Assembly: GCF_001514305.1 (NCBI RefSeq)
Contig: NZ_KQ949075.1
Location: 667,284 to 731,283 of the forward strand
Reading direction: 5' to 3'
Source: Streptomyces dysideae
GTDB lineage: Bacteria; Actinomycetota; Actinomycetes; Streptomycetales; Streptomycetaceae
DNA length: 64,000 bases
Shown: piece after piece, positions 9,701 through 17,616 of the stretch
Layout: the number at the start of each line of letters is the position of its first letter
How positions within the stretch are numbered: position 1 is the stretch's first letter
Position numbers and translations under genes: made by a program
Notes under the pieces: generated by a model
Told to the model about the DNA's origin: nothing
The model's input: the letters and a program-made list of their open reading frames with translations, nothing else
Databases searched by the model: none

Positions 9701-11603
9701 CGCGCTCGGCCAGCACGGGGAAGCGCCGTACCAGGTCGGCCAGCATGCCGGGGCGCTGGGAACCCTGGCCGGGAAAGGCGAAGGCGATCTTGCGCTCCTC
9801 CGGCGGCAGCGGCTTGTCCGCGGCGTGGACGCCCGGGGCCAGTTCGCCGAGGGCGCCCTCCGCCAGGCGGCGGGCGGCCAGTTCGAGGCGGTCGAGCAGT
9901 TCCTCGCGGGTGGCGGCGACCACGGCCAGCCGCGCGGTGAGCAGTTCGCGGGCGGCCAGCGTCCGGGCCACGGCGGCGGGCGTGGCCTCGGCGTTCTCGG
10001 CGACGGCCCGGTGGACCTGCTCGGCGTGGTCGGCCAGCAGCGGTACGGACCCGGCGGAGAGCAGGAACAGCCAGGGGGTGTTCTCCGTGCCCTGGTCGTT
10101 CCCGGCAGGCGTGGCCGACGCGTTCCGGCGCGCCCGGGCGGGGGTGGTCTTCCTGCCCCGGTTCCTGCCCGTGCCCCGGCCCTTCCCCGCGGGCGCGGTG
10201 AGCCCGTCCCGGCCTTCGCCGGCGGCGGCGGTCGGTACGCCCTCCAGGACGGCGTGCGCGTTGGTGCCGCCGAAGCCGAACGAGCTCACCGCCGCCCGGC
10301 GCACGCCCTTGCGGGGCCACGGGACCTGCTCGGTGGTCAGCCGCAGCGACGCGTCGCCCAGCGCCAGGGCGTCGTTGGCCCGGGTCCCGGCCGGCTGCGG
10401 CGGGACGACTCCGTGGTGGACGGCGAGCGCCGTCTTCACCAGGCCCGCCGCGCCGGCCGCCGACATCGTGTGGCCGATCAGCGCCTTGGAGGAGGTCACA
10501 TAGCAGGGTTCGGTCTGCTCGGACTCGGCGCGCAAGCGCCGGACTGCCTCAATCTCGGTCCGGTCGCCGACCGGCGTGGCGGTGCCGTGCGCCTCCAGCA
10601 GATCGATGTCACCGGGACTGATCCCGGCGTCCCGGTACGCGGCGCGCAGGGCGGCCATCTGCCCCTGGACCTGCGGTGTCATCGGGCCGCCGCCCTTGCC
10701 GTCGTTGGCGGTGCCGACCCCGGTCACCACGGCGTAGACGCGGTCGCCCGCCGCGAGGGCGTCCTCCAGCGGACGCAGGACCACCAGGCCGCCGCCCTCA
10801 CCCAGGACGAAGCCGTCCGCGCGCTCGTCGAACGGGCGGCACACCCCCTCCCGGGACAGGGCGCCGGCCCGGGAGAAGCCGACCATCGGGGTGGGCGAGA
10901 AACCGAGATAGACGCCGCCCACCAGGGCGATGGAGCAGGCCCCGGAGCGCAGACTGCGGACTGCCTGGTCGAGCGCCACGAGCGCGGAGGAGCAGGCCGC
11001 GTCCACCGACAGCGAGGGGCCGCCGAGGTCGAAGACCTCGCTCACGGTGCAGGGCACCATGTTGGCCAGGGCGCCGGGGATCGTGAACGGCCCGAAGGGC
11101 ATCAGCGCCGAACCGGCCGCGCCCTGCAGGGCGGCCAGCAGGTGCGGGTCTCCCCCGTCCTGGTGCAGTGATCCGTCCGCGAACAGGTTCGCCGTGATCC
11201 TGGCGACGCTGACATCGCGGTGGTCCAGCGAGGTCACTCCCGCGAACACACCCGTCGAGGCACGGTCGAAGCCGCCTCGCTCCCAGCCCGTGTCCTGCAG
11301 GGCCTCCCGGGCCAGGTCGACGAAGAGCTTCGCCTGCGGGTCCATCGTGCGGGCCCGGCGCGGCGGGATGCCGTAGTGCGCGGGGGCGAACTGATCGACT
11401 TCGGGGAGGAAGGCCACCTGGTCGGTGTAGACGCTGTGCGGCTCCCGGAAGTCTCCCGGCCGGTAGTAGGCGGAGTGGTCCCAGCGACTTCGCGGCACCT
11501 CGGAAAACTGATGCTCGGCGTTGAGCAGCATTTTCCAGAACTCATCGATGTTCGCGGCTCCGGGAAATCGACACGACATTCCGACAATAGCCATACCAGC
11601 CAT
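6735..11603 (-). CDS. Polyketide synthase fused to alpha-oxoamine synthase (KS-AT-ACP-AOS)
   Basis: A 1622-residue megasynthase. KS (about 1-440): start GMAIVGMSCRFPG, active-site Cys204 in VDAACSS, His339 in EAHGTATPVGD, His378 in KALIGHT. AT (about 560-870): GQGSQRPGM, nucleophile serine in GHSVGE near residue 704 and HAFH near 808, the malonyl-CoA signature. ACP near 1050-1180: phosphopantetheine serine in LGFDSIML near 1123. AOS (about 1215-1620), a PLP-dependent fold I domain: VDEAHSIGVMG and the PLP lysine in GTLSKSLASCGG near 1469. AOS domains condense an acyl thioester with an amino acid, with loss of CO2, giving an aminoketone (as in RedN/PigH, SxtA, Fum8). There are no KR, DH, ER or TE domains. 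Start chosen at 11603 because GAGG lies 8 nt upstream and the KS begins there; the open frame extends 55 codons further without a domain. Confidence 0.92.
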   Translation of the reverse strand: MAGMAIVGMSCRFPGAANIDEFWKMLLNAEHQFSEVPRSRWDHSAYYRPGDFREPHSVYTDQVAFLPEVDQFAPAHYGIPPRRARTMDPQAKLFVDLAREALQDTGWERGGFDRASTGVFAGVTSLDHRDVSVARITANLFADGSLHQDGGDPHLLAALQGAAGSALMPFGPFTIPGALANMVPCTVSEVFDLGGPSLSVDAACSSALVALDQAVRSLRSGACSIALVGGVYLGFSPTPMVGFSRAGALSREGVCRPFDERADGFVLGEGGGLVVLRPLEDALAAGDRVYAVVTGVGTANDGKGGGPMTPQVQGQMAALRAAYRDAGISPGDIDLLEAHGTATPVGDRTEIEAVRRLRAESEQTEPCYVTSSKALIGHTMSAAGAAGLVKTALAVHHGVVPPQPAGTRANDALALGDASLRLTTEQVPWPRKGVRRAAVSSFGFGGTNAHAVLEGVPTAAAGEGRDGLTAPAGKGRGTGRNRGRKTTPARARRNASATPAGNDQGTENTPWLFLLSAGSVPLLADHAEQVHRAVAENAEATPAAVARTLAARELLTARLAVVAATREELLDRLELAARRLAEGALGELAPGVHAADKPLPPEERKIAFAFPGQGSQRPGMLADLVRRFPVLAERAAELAALTADQNEALPATLAELLWERQDPNDAEAQAALMVTDMCQPGLGITGVATIELLAACGVEPDLAVGHSVGEFPAAVAAGAFGGPEAVAFMARRGAALAAAVSSGTGAMLAVQAPATEAERVAADVEGVWPACYNHRGQLVFSGSVEAVDRLRASCAEEGIAAVRLKVSHAFHSPLVAAADEVMADTIAALPLTGPARTFVSSVSGLTCEQPQDIRELWARHNTAPVRFTRAVRSVTDAGVRFLVQIYGGDTLLRMARQDEAGARLTLLPLTPSRPDGGQALLTALGRLAVAGVPVDPAPLFAGSTAPLLWLPVSPLETAAYTIRTGTGRGRPAASPGSAPAALPPAPTRPAATPAAPVPHIRTVIPSPAATHLIGEPRMSGLIELMHAQLSLLQSFNPTAATAGEPHPGDLADPAAGERLVEAALAPRSGHVLMAGPVQVRELPEPPVAADEVAVRVFAAISRVSAYSEDFLRAEHVFATDLGFDSIMLADLAARLRKEWPGLEVQTADVVNITTIGELVATVQNRIGAQPVTSVQSAVPAQRAHAPAAVPEAVRPAPAAVPDAVPDAVRPAAETVRPAADRRLTADVRVFPEVLASLERSRVAERAGVHNPYFLQHEGTIRDTTRIDGTELISFSSYNYLGLSGHPAVAEAIRDAVERYGSSVSAARILSGNRPLHEELDRGLAELVGAEDAVTLVSGHATNVTVIGHLMGPDDLIVHDALAHDSILQGCRQSGASRQPFPHNDTAALDRILTNVRYRYRRVLIVVEGVYSMDGDTADLAALIAVKQKHDALLMVDEAHSIGVMGKTGGGMAQHSGVTPEDVDVWMGTLSKSLASCGGYVAGRHELIQHFRYTLPGFVFSAGLPPASTAAALAALRLIREEPERVTRLHDNSALFLRLASEAGVEVGTSEGTPIVPCITGDSMKALLLADRLYKRGISANPILHPAVEERLARLRFFITSEHTEKQITDTVRILAEELSRPF

Positions 11604-11739
11604 GGTCGATACCTCGATCCAACGTTGACTGATGAATTTGTTACGACGCCTTGAACGCATGGCGACGCCGCCCGCGAAGAGTTGTCGGGGGCCACCGCGA
11701 TTGCGTCTTGGTTCGCTTTCCGTGGCGTCGGTGCTCAAA

Positions 11740-11751
11740 GTCTCATGAGAC
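11740..11751. promoter_or_regulatory. 12-bp palindrome GTCTCATGAGAC upstream of the PKS-AOS gene
   Basis: A perfect palindrome 137 bp upstream of the PKS-AOS start, in the 240-bp gap between that gene and the TetR gene. It has the size and position of a repressor or activator operator. No clear sigma-70-type promoter is visible next to it, so its role is inferred from position only. Confidence 0.3.
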
Positions 11752-11843
11752 AACGCGAGGCTGGACAAGCCTGCTTCTCATCCAGCGGAAAAGCTACTCA
11801 CGGTAACCGGGAGAATCACCGGCCGGGGCCCTGGTTTTCGCCT

Positions 11844-12545
11844 CTACGGTCGGAAGCCGGCCTGGTGGGCGAGGTCAAGGACCGCCCGGTCGAACAGATC
11901 GTCCCGGGCGTCGACCACCCGGTCGAAGCGCCCGAACACCTCGAAGCTCAGCAGCCCGAAGAGCTGGGCCCAGACGGCGGCCAGCCCGGGCACGGCCGCG
12001 GCGGGGAGGTCGTGGCCGGACTCCCGGACGAGCTGCCGGGCGTCGGGACCGATGCCGTCGGCGGAGACGTCCGTCTCGGTGGACACCTCCAGCACGCCGG
12101 CCGCGTGGGCGCTCGCCGCGATGGAGAACAGGACGAGGACGACCCGGGACGCCGGGCCCACGGTGTCCGACGGCGCGGTGTACCCGGGCACGGGGGAGCC
12201 GTAGATCAGTGCGTACTCGTGCGGATGGGCCAACGCCCAACGGCGAACGGCCTGGCAGACGGCGATCCACTCCTGCACCGTGCCCGCCGGCCCGGACTTG
12301 TCGAGCGCCTGCTCGGCGGCCATGCCGACGGCGTCGTACGCGTCCACGATCAGCGCCGTGAGGAGATCGTCACGGCTGGGAAAGTAGCGGTACAGCGCCG
12401 AGGAGGCCATGCCCAGCTCCCGGGCCACCGCCCGCAGGGACAGTCTGGCGGCACCCTCCGCGAGGACCTGTGTGCGGGCCTCGTCCTTGATGGCCTCGGT
12501 GACTTCGGCCCGTGCGCGTTCCCTGGCTCCTCGAATGACACCCAT
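11844..12545 (-). CDS. TetR/AcrR family transcriptional regulator with WHG-type C-terminal domain
   Basis: A 233-residue regulator. Helix-turn-helix near residues 25-50: LSLRAVARELGMASSALYRYFPSRDDLL, typical TetR. The C-terminal segment WALAHPHEYALIYGSPVPGY is characteristic of the WHG ligand domain (PF13305). I chose the ATG at 12545 because the domain begins directly after it; longer starts up to 12713 would add an unrelated tail and cover the operator region. It is divergent from the MMPL exporter gene and upstream of the PKS-AOS gene on the same strand. Paired inverted repeats in the divergent region suggest that it represses itself and the exporter until a ligand, perhaps the product, binds. 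Confidence 0.88.
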   Translation of the reverse strand: MGVIRGARERARAEVTEAIKDEARTQVLAEGAARLSLRAVARELGMASSALYRYFPSRDDLLTALIVDAYDAVGMAAEQALDKSGPAGTVQEWIAVCQAVRRWALAHPHEYALIYGSPVPGYTAPSDTVGPASRVVLVLFSIAASAHAAGVLEVSTETDVSADGIGPDARQLVRESGHDLPAAAVPGLAAVWAQLFGLLSFEVFGRFDRVVDARDDLFDRAVLDLAHQAGFRP

Positions 12546-12585
12546 GCGAACAGTCTGCCACTGTTCGGTGCAGTGACCAAGAACG

Positions 12586-12598
12586 AGAGCAGTGCTCT
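12586..12598. promoter_or_regulatory. Operator-like inverted repeat AGAGCA-G-TGCTCT
   Basis: A perfect 6-bp inverted repeat around one central base in the TetR/MMPL divergent region. It overlaps the upstream edge of the proposed exporter -35 box. A near-identical copy lies 52 bp downstream. Probable binding site of the adjacent TetR protein. Confidence 0.6.
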
Positions 12599-12626
12599 TG
12601 CTTCGGAGCGCCGATCGGTGTAACAC
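12598..12626 (+). promoter_or_regulatory. Candidate promoter of the MMPL exporter gene
   Basis: TTGCTT at 12598-12603 and TAACAC at 12621-12626 are separated by 17 bp, close to the principal sigma factor consensus. One operator-like repeat ends on the -35 box and the other begins about 12 bp after the -10 box, around the expected start site. The transcript would have a leader of about 240 nt before the gene. Confidence 0.4.
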
Positions 12627-12637
12627 TGCACTCATGC

Positions 12638-12652
12638 GAGAGCACTGCTCTC
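12638..12652. promoter_or_regulatory. Operator-like inverted repeat GAGAGCA-C-TGCTCTC
   Basis: Second copy of the repeat at 12586, extended to 7 bp per arm. Two identical half-site pairs in one divergent region is the usual arrangement for a TetR autoregulator. Other CACTG/CAGTG and GAACAGT/ACTGTTC repeats lie at 12548-12575, just upstream of the TetR start. Confidence 0.6.
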
Positions 12653-12870
12653 TCGGCGGATGAAACAGATCGAGCTCTACCCACGGTGAAAACCCCTGAA
12701 TCCCGTGGCGCACACCACCGTGTCGACCGGCCCGGGCGCAATGTTGAGCCCGGGCGGGATTCCGCGCACCGATTCACACCGAACCACACCGTGAACCACA
12801 CCTTCCGAAGGAGTTCATGGCGATTTCGTCGGCCTGATTCCAGCAGTAGTAACAGAAAGGACTCCGTACG

Positions 12871-15138
12871 ATGGCCACCTCGGTGCCCTCCAGGAGCGAT
12901 CGGAAAAAACGCCGCGGACCGTGGTTCACGCTCCTCGCGGGATTACTGTTCCTTCTCATCAGCGGCGCCGCGAGCGCCGGTGTGCTCGACAATCTCAAAT
13001 CGGGTGGTTTCGACGATCCGGGCTCCGATTCTGTGCACGCGGCCTCGGCCCTGGAGCGCGCGTTCCCCGACAGTCAGCCCAACCTCGTCATCCTGGTGAA
13101 GGACGCCAGGGACGGAGTGGACAGCTCCCGGGCGTCCGCCAAGGCCGACGACATCGACCGGACGATCGATAACACCTCGTCAGCCCGGGTCGTGGCCTCG
13201 TACTTCGAGACCCCCGACAAGGCGCTGCGCTCCGGCGACGCGGGTCTGATCCTGGTGCGGGTCGACGGCGACGAGAACGAGAGCATGCGCACCGCCGACG
13301 AGTTGCACGAGAAGCTCTCGGACCCCGACGGCGCCGTGTCGGTGTCCTTCGGCGGCATCACCGCCATCAACAACGACATGAACAAGCAGGTCGAGAAGGA
13401 CATCATCGCGGCCGAGTCGATCGCGGTCCCGATCACCCTGCTGCTGCTCGTCATCGTGTTCCGCGGTCTGATCGCCGCGCTGCTGCCGATGCTGCTGGCG
13501 ACACTCACCATCGTCGGCGCCCTGGCCGCCGTCAACGTCGCCGCCCAGTTCACCTCGGTGTCGGTCTTCGCGGTCAACCTCATCACCGCGTTGGGGCTCG
13601 GCCTCTCCGTCGACTACAGCCTCCTCATCGTCACCCGCTACCGCGAGGAACGCGCGGCGGGCCGGAGCAACGCCGACGCCCTGCGCGTCACCCGTGCCAC
13701 CGCGGGCCGTACGGTCCTCGTCAGCGGGGCGGTGGTCGCCGCCGCCCTCGCCGCGCTGCTGGTCTTCGACCAGTACTTCCTGCGCTCCTTCGCGCTGGCG
13801 GGCATCGCGGTGGTGGCGTGGGCCGTCCTCGGCTCGCTGCTGTTGCTGCCCCCGGCGCTGGTGCTGCTGGGCGACCGGATCGACGCCCTCGCCCTCGGCC
13901 GCCGCCGGACGGCGCCCCGCCCCGCGGCGGACACCTTCTGGGGCCGCTTCGGCGCCCTCGCATTCCGCCGCCCGGCGCTGCTCGCCACTCCGGTGGTCGC
14001 CCTGCTGCTGGTGATGGCCGTGCCGTTCGGCGGCGCCCAGTTCGGCGTCCCGGACGAGCGGGTGTTGCCCGAGGACAGCGAGAGCCGACTGGTGACCGAG
14101 GCGGTACGGGACGACTTCGGCGCCGGGGACGACCGCGCGCTCAACGTGGTCTCCACGGACTGGAAGGGCACCGACGCCCAACTTGCCACGTATTCCGCCG
14201 AGTTGTCGAAGACGGCCGAGGTCACCCAGGTGACGGGCGCGGCCGGCGTCTACGAGGACGGTACGAAGGTCACCGCGCTGCCGGCGCAGACGGCCGCCGG
14301 CTTCCAGAAGGACGGCGCGGTCCGGCTGCTGGTCGAGACGGACCTGGTGCCCTACTCGGACGAGGGCGGCGACCTCGCCCGCGACATCCGCGCGGTCGAC
14401 CCGCCCGGCGACAGTGAGGTCCTGGTCGGCGGTCAGGCGGCCCAACTCGTCGACATCACCCACTCCATCGCCGGCAAGCTGCCCCTCGCGCTCATCCTGA
14501 TCGGCCTGTTCAGCCTGCTCCTCCTGTTCCTACTGACCGGCAGCGTGCTGATGCCGATCAAGGCGCTGTTGTTCAACACACTCAGCCTGGTCGGCATCCT
14601 CGGTTCGGCGGTCTGGATCTTCCAGGACGGCCATCTCTCCGAATCGCTCGGCTTCACCCCCTCGCCGCTGGCCGTGTCCATGCCGGTGCTGATCTTCTGC
14701 ATCGCCTTCGGCCTGTCGATGGACTACGAGGTCTTCCTGGTCGCCCGGATCAAGGAACGCTTCGACCGCACCGGCGACCTGGCCCGCTCGGTGCGCGAGG
14801 GACTGGGAGGCAGCGGCCCCGTCATCACCGCCGCGGCGGCCATCCTTGCTGTCTCCTTCTTCGCCATGCTCAGCTCCGGCGTCTCGCTGATCAAGATGTA
14901 CGGCCTTGCCACCGGCCTCGCGATCGTCCTCGACGCCTTCCTGGTCCGGGGCGTCCTGGTGCCGGCGTTCATGCGGGCCGTCGGCCCCTACAACTGGTGG
15001 GCCCCGGCCCCGCTCAAGGCCCTCCACCGCCGCTTCGGCATCCGGGAGTCGGCCGAGGAGGAGCCGCGAACCCCCGCCCCCCGCACGGAACAGACCACGA
15101 CCGACGTCCAGCGTGAGAAGACGGGACTTCTGCCATGA
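12871..15138 (+). CDS. MMPL/RND family exporter (ActII-3-like)
   Basis: A 755-residue membrane transporter with the RND plan: one N-terminal helix, a large periplasm-type loop (about 35-185), a block of helices, a second loop (about 390-545) and a second helix block. The proton-relay signatures GLSVDYSLLIVTRYREE and GLSMDYEVFLVARIKERF are both present. Length fits the actinomycete MmpL-type antibiotic or lipid exporters. Codon 25 is TTA, so translation should depend on the bldA tRNA. AGGA lies 9 nt before the ATG. It is divergent from the TetR gene and overlaps the next gene by 4 bp (ATGA). It most likely exports the product of the neighbouring PKS-AOS pathway. Confidence 0.92.
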   Translation: MATSVPSRSDRKKRRGPWFTLLAGLLFLLISGAASAGVLDNLKSGGFDDPGSDSVHAASALERAFPDSQPNLVILVKDARDGVDSSRASAKADDIDRTIDNTSSARVVASYFETPDKALRSGDAGLILVRVDGDENESMRTADELHEKLSDPDGAVSVSFGGITAINNDMNKQVEKDIIAAESIAVPITLLLLVIVFRGLIAALLPMLLATLTIVGALAAVNVAAQFTSVSVFAVNLITALGLGLSVDYSLLIVTRYREERAAGRSNADALRVTRATAGRTVLVSGAVVAAALAALLVFDQYFLRSFALAGIAVVAWAVLGSLLLLPPALVLLGDRIDALALGRRRTAPRPAADTFWGRFGALAFRRPALLATPVVALLLVMAVPFGGAQFGVPDERVLPEDSESRLVTEAVRDDFGAGDDRALNVVSTDWKGTDAQLATYSAELSKTAEVTQVTGAAGVYEDGTKVTALPAQTAAGFQKDGAVRLLVETDLVPYSDEGGDLARDIRAVDPPGDSEVLVGGQAAQLVDITHSIAGKLPLALILIGLFSLLLLFLLTGSVLMPIKALLFNTLSLVGILGSAVWIFQDGHLSESLGFTPSPLAVSMPVLIFCIAFGLSMDYEVFLVARIKERFDRTGDLARSVREGLGGSGPVITAAAAILAVSFFAMLSSGVSLIKMYGLATGLAIVLDAFLVRGVLVPAFMRAVGPYNWWAPAPLKALHRRFGIRESAEEEPRTPAPRTEQTTTDVQREKTGLLP

Positions 15139-16154
15139 CCGCGACCGAGAGTGAAGAGAGAGGCTCCCAGCGCGAGCTGCCGGAGATCGCTGCCATCGCG
15201 GCACGCGCGGCGAACGCCCACAACACCCAGCCATGGGACCTGCGTTACCGGGCCGACCACATCGAGGTGGGCTGGCGCACCGAGTACGCCCTCGGGCCGA
15301 GCGACCCCTCCCACCGCGATCTGCGGCTGTCCCTGGGCACCTACGTGGAGACCCTGCTGATCAGCGCCGCGGAGGCCGGCGTACCGCTGGAGTTCGAACC
15401 CGACTACGACGCCGGGGCCACCCGGGTCGGCCGGCTGTGGCCGGCCGGGACTCCCCGTACGACCCCGTTCACGGTCTCCGACATCGAGGGCCGCAGGGTG
15501 TGGCGGGGGCCCTGGTCTCCCCGGCAGGTGGACCTGCCGCTGATCGGGGCTGCCCAGCGGGCGGCGCGGGAAGCCGGGTTCCGCGTGGCCGCGGTGCCCA
15601 CGGCGTCGGCCCGGCCCCTGCTGGTCCGCGCGTACCACTGGTTCTTCGGCCACGCCGGGATCGCGGCCGAGCTGCTGGCCTGGACCCGGCTGAACCCCCG
15701 TCAGCCCGAGTACCGACAGGACGGTCTCAATGACGTGATGCTCGTGCTCAACCGGGCGGAGCGGACCGCGATGCGGGTGCTGTTCGCCCCCCTCGTCTAC
15801 CGGTTGCTGCGCCCGCTGGGCCTGGTCCGGCTGCTCACCGTGCTCTCCTCCAGCGCGACCAGCGGCGACGGCTGGGTCCTGGTGATCCTCGGCAAGGGCA
15901 GCGACCCGGCGCGGGAGGTCGAGGCGGGGCGGCTGGTCACCCGGCTCTGGCTGCAATTCTTCCAACAGGGCGTGTACGTCCACCCGCAGAGCCATGTCAT
16001 CGACTGTCCCGGCACGGTGGACGACCTCGCCGAGCTGTGCGGGGCCGAGGACGGGGAGCGGCCCCTGGTCTTCTTCCGAGTGGGTTTTCCGGCCACCGAT
16101 CCGGCGGTCCGGCCGCGGCACCCGCGCCGAGAGGAGGCGGGGGCACAGGCCTGA
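15135..16154 (+). CDS. Acg-type nitroreductase family protein (FMN-binding)
   Basis: A 339-residue protein with the hallmark AANAHNTQPWDLRY near residue 25, which in the Acg/Rv2032 branch of the nitroreductase fold binds FMN. The mid-region is divergent and the second FMN contact lies in the TSGDGWVLVILGKG segment. It starts inside the exporter gene (ATGA overlap), so the two are co-translated. Canonical members reduce nitro or quinone groups, but the Acg branch is a fused, often lid-containing form that may store flavin rather than catalyse. In this cluster it may oxidise or reduce the product before export; this is inference. Confidence 0.8.
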   Translation: MTATESEERGSQRELPEIAAIAARAANAHNTQPWDLRYRADHIEVGWRTEYALGPSDPSHRDLRLSLGTYVETLLISAAEAGVPLEFEPDYDAGATRVGRLWPAGTPRTTPFTVSDIEGRRVWRGPWSPRQVDLPLIGAAQRAAREAGFRVAAVPTASARPLLVRAYHWFFGHAGIAAELLAWTRLNPRQPEYRQDGLNDVMLVLNRAERTAMRVLFAPLVYRLLRPLGLVRLLTVLSSSATSGDGWVLVILGKGSDPAREVEAGRLVTRLWLQFFQQGVYVHPQSHVIDCPGTVDDLAELCGAEDGERPLVFFRVGFPATDPAVRPRHPRREEAGAQA

Positions 16155-16407
16155 GGCCTGAGTACGACCGGTTCTGACCCGCTCCGTCCTGCTCGGATCT
16201 GTCCGGAAAAGGGCGGAGCGGGGAGCCGGAGAAATCCGTGGGACGACGGACAGAAATTCCCTAATGCGTAGCCGAAATTTACAGCTGCGCATATCGGCGG
16301 GGTGGCTAGAATTCCCCCTGCCTCCTTTCCTGATTTACCTGGAGATGCAACTATCCCCATGGCTCTCGACCGGGCCTGCGTCTTGAATGTGAAGGGAATC
16401 CTGCCGG

Positions 16408-17217
16408 ATGTCCGTCTCGCAAGTCAGCGAAGACCGCTCGATCATCGAGCGCACGTTCAGTGTTCTGGAGGCCTTTAATTTCCAGGACCGTTCCCTCACG
16501 GTGAGCGATATCAGCCAACGGGCGTGTCTGCCGGTGGCGACCACCTACCGCATCGTCACGAAACTCGTTTCCTGGGGAGCCCTGGAACGAATAGAGGGAA
16601 GCCGGTACAGTATCGGTCTGCGGCTCTGGGAAATCGCATTGCTCGCTCCGCGGCACTCCGCTCTCCGTGCGGTGGCCATGCCGTACATGCTGCAACTCCA
16701 CGCCAGGGCGGGTGTCTCGGTGACGCTGGCCGTCCGGGACGAGCTGGAGGGAATCTGGCTGGAGGGCGTGTGGACGAGTGAGGCCCGCTGTCGCGGTGCC
16801 GTGGGAAATCGATTCCCGCTCCACGCGACCGCCGCCGGAAGGGTTCTCCTCGCTCACGCAAGCCCCGAAACGCAGGAGGAGCTCTACACCCGGAACCTGC
16901 ACGCGTACACGAGGTGGACCCAAAATGACCCACTGGTCCTGCGCGCCATCGTCGAGCAGGTGAAAATAAGCGGATACGCGATATGCGACCGCGAGTTGAG
17001 CGAGAGCGTCTGCAGCGTCGCCACTCCCATATTCGACGGCGACGGAGCCGTCATCGCGGCCATCGGCCAGGTCACCGAAACGGAAAACGGCGACGCAGCG
17101 CAGCGCGCCGAACTCGTATTGGCCACCGCCAAGCTCATTTCCGAACGGTTCGCCGCCCTGCACAGCGCCGAGTACGGAAAAAAGCGAAGACGTTCCAGAC
17201 AGCAGGCCCCCCTGTAA
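16408..17217 (+). CDS. IclR family transcriptional regulator
   Basis: A 269-residue regulator. Winged helix-turn-helix at about 10-75: LTVSDISQRACLPVATTYRIVTKL followed by a glycine-containing wing (GSRYSIGLRLWEIA). The C-terminal GAF-like ligand domain contains RFPLHATAAGRVLLAH and SVATPIFDGDGAVIAAIGQV, the usual effector-pocket segments. AAGGGAA precedes the ATG by 9 nt. Its codon use is less GC-biased at third positions than neighbours, suggesting separate ancestry. It lies 59 bp upstream of the discrete ACP gene and probably controls it; a TAGAAT box near 16309 could be part of its promoter. A clear paralogue sits at 20075. Confidence 0.9.
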   Translation: MSVSQVSEDRSIIERTFSVLEAFNFQDRSLTVSDISQRACLPVATTYRIVTKLVSWGALERIEGSRYSIGLRLWEIALLAPRHSALRAVAMPYMLQLHARAGVSVTLAVRDELEGIWLEGVWTSEARCRGAVGNRFPLHATAAGRVLLAHASPETQEELYTRNLHAYTRWTQNDPLVLRAIVEQVKISGYAICDRELSESVCSVATPIFDGDGAVIAAIGQVTETENGDAAQRAELVLATAKLISERFAALHSAEYGKKRRRSRQQAPL

Positions 17218-17276
17218 CCACTCGGACCACTCTGATTCAAAGAACCTGAACTACGTCAATCTACAGGGAGCAGCAC

Positions 17277-17528
17277 ATGACCACCGTCACCCAGGAAGAA
17301 GTCCTCGCCGGCCTCGCCGAGATCGTCAACGAGATCACCGGGGTCCCGGTCGAGGACGTTGCCGTGGAGCGATCCTTCGCCGACGACCTGGACGTCGACT
17401 CGCTGTCCATGGTCGAGGTCGTCGTCGCCGCCGAGGAGAGATTCGGGGTCACCATCCCCGACGAGCGCGCGAACGAACTGAAGACCGTGGGCGACGCCGT
17501 CGACCACATCGTCAACAACCGGGACTGA
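17277..17528 (+). CDS. Acyl carrier protein, fatty-acid-synthase type
   Basis: An 83-residue discrete carrier protein. The phosphopantetheine serine sits in DLDVDSLSMVEVV at about residue 42, the D-S-L motif, flanked by the four-helix pattern and a strongly acidic surface. It resembles primary-metabolism ACPs (AcpP/FabC) more than type II polyketide ACPs. It is followed 88 bp later by a KAS II gene, and both lie inside the biosynthetic block far from other fatty-acid genes. A dedicated pair of this kind commonly builds or elongates the acyl starter for a megasynthase, here presumably the PKS-AOS protein. AGGGAG precedes the ATG. Confidence 0.93.
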   Translation: MTTVTQEEVLAGLAEIVNEITGVPVEDVAVERSFADDLDVDSLSMVEVVVAAEERFGVTIPDERANELKTVGDAVDHIVNNRD

Positions 17529-17616
17529 CAAGGCACTTCAGGCACATCACCGACCGGCGGCCGGACGGCCGCCGTTCCGTCCGGCACCACCCGTATCCAG
17601 ACGTGGAGTGATTCCT

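Noticed and set aside
11606..11768. 55-codon upstream extension of the PKS-AOS frame
   Set aside because: No ribosome binding site fits it and the KS domain begins at the internal ATG with good GAGG spacing; the extension is promoter DNA.
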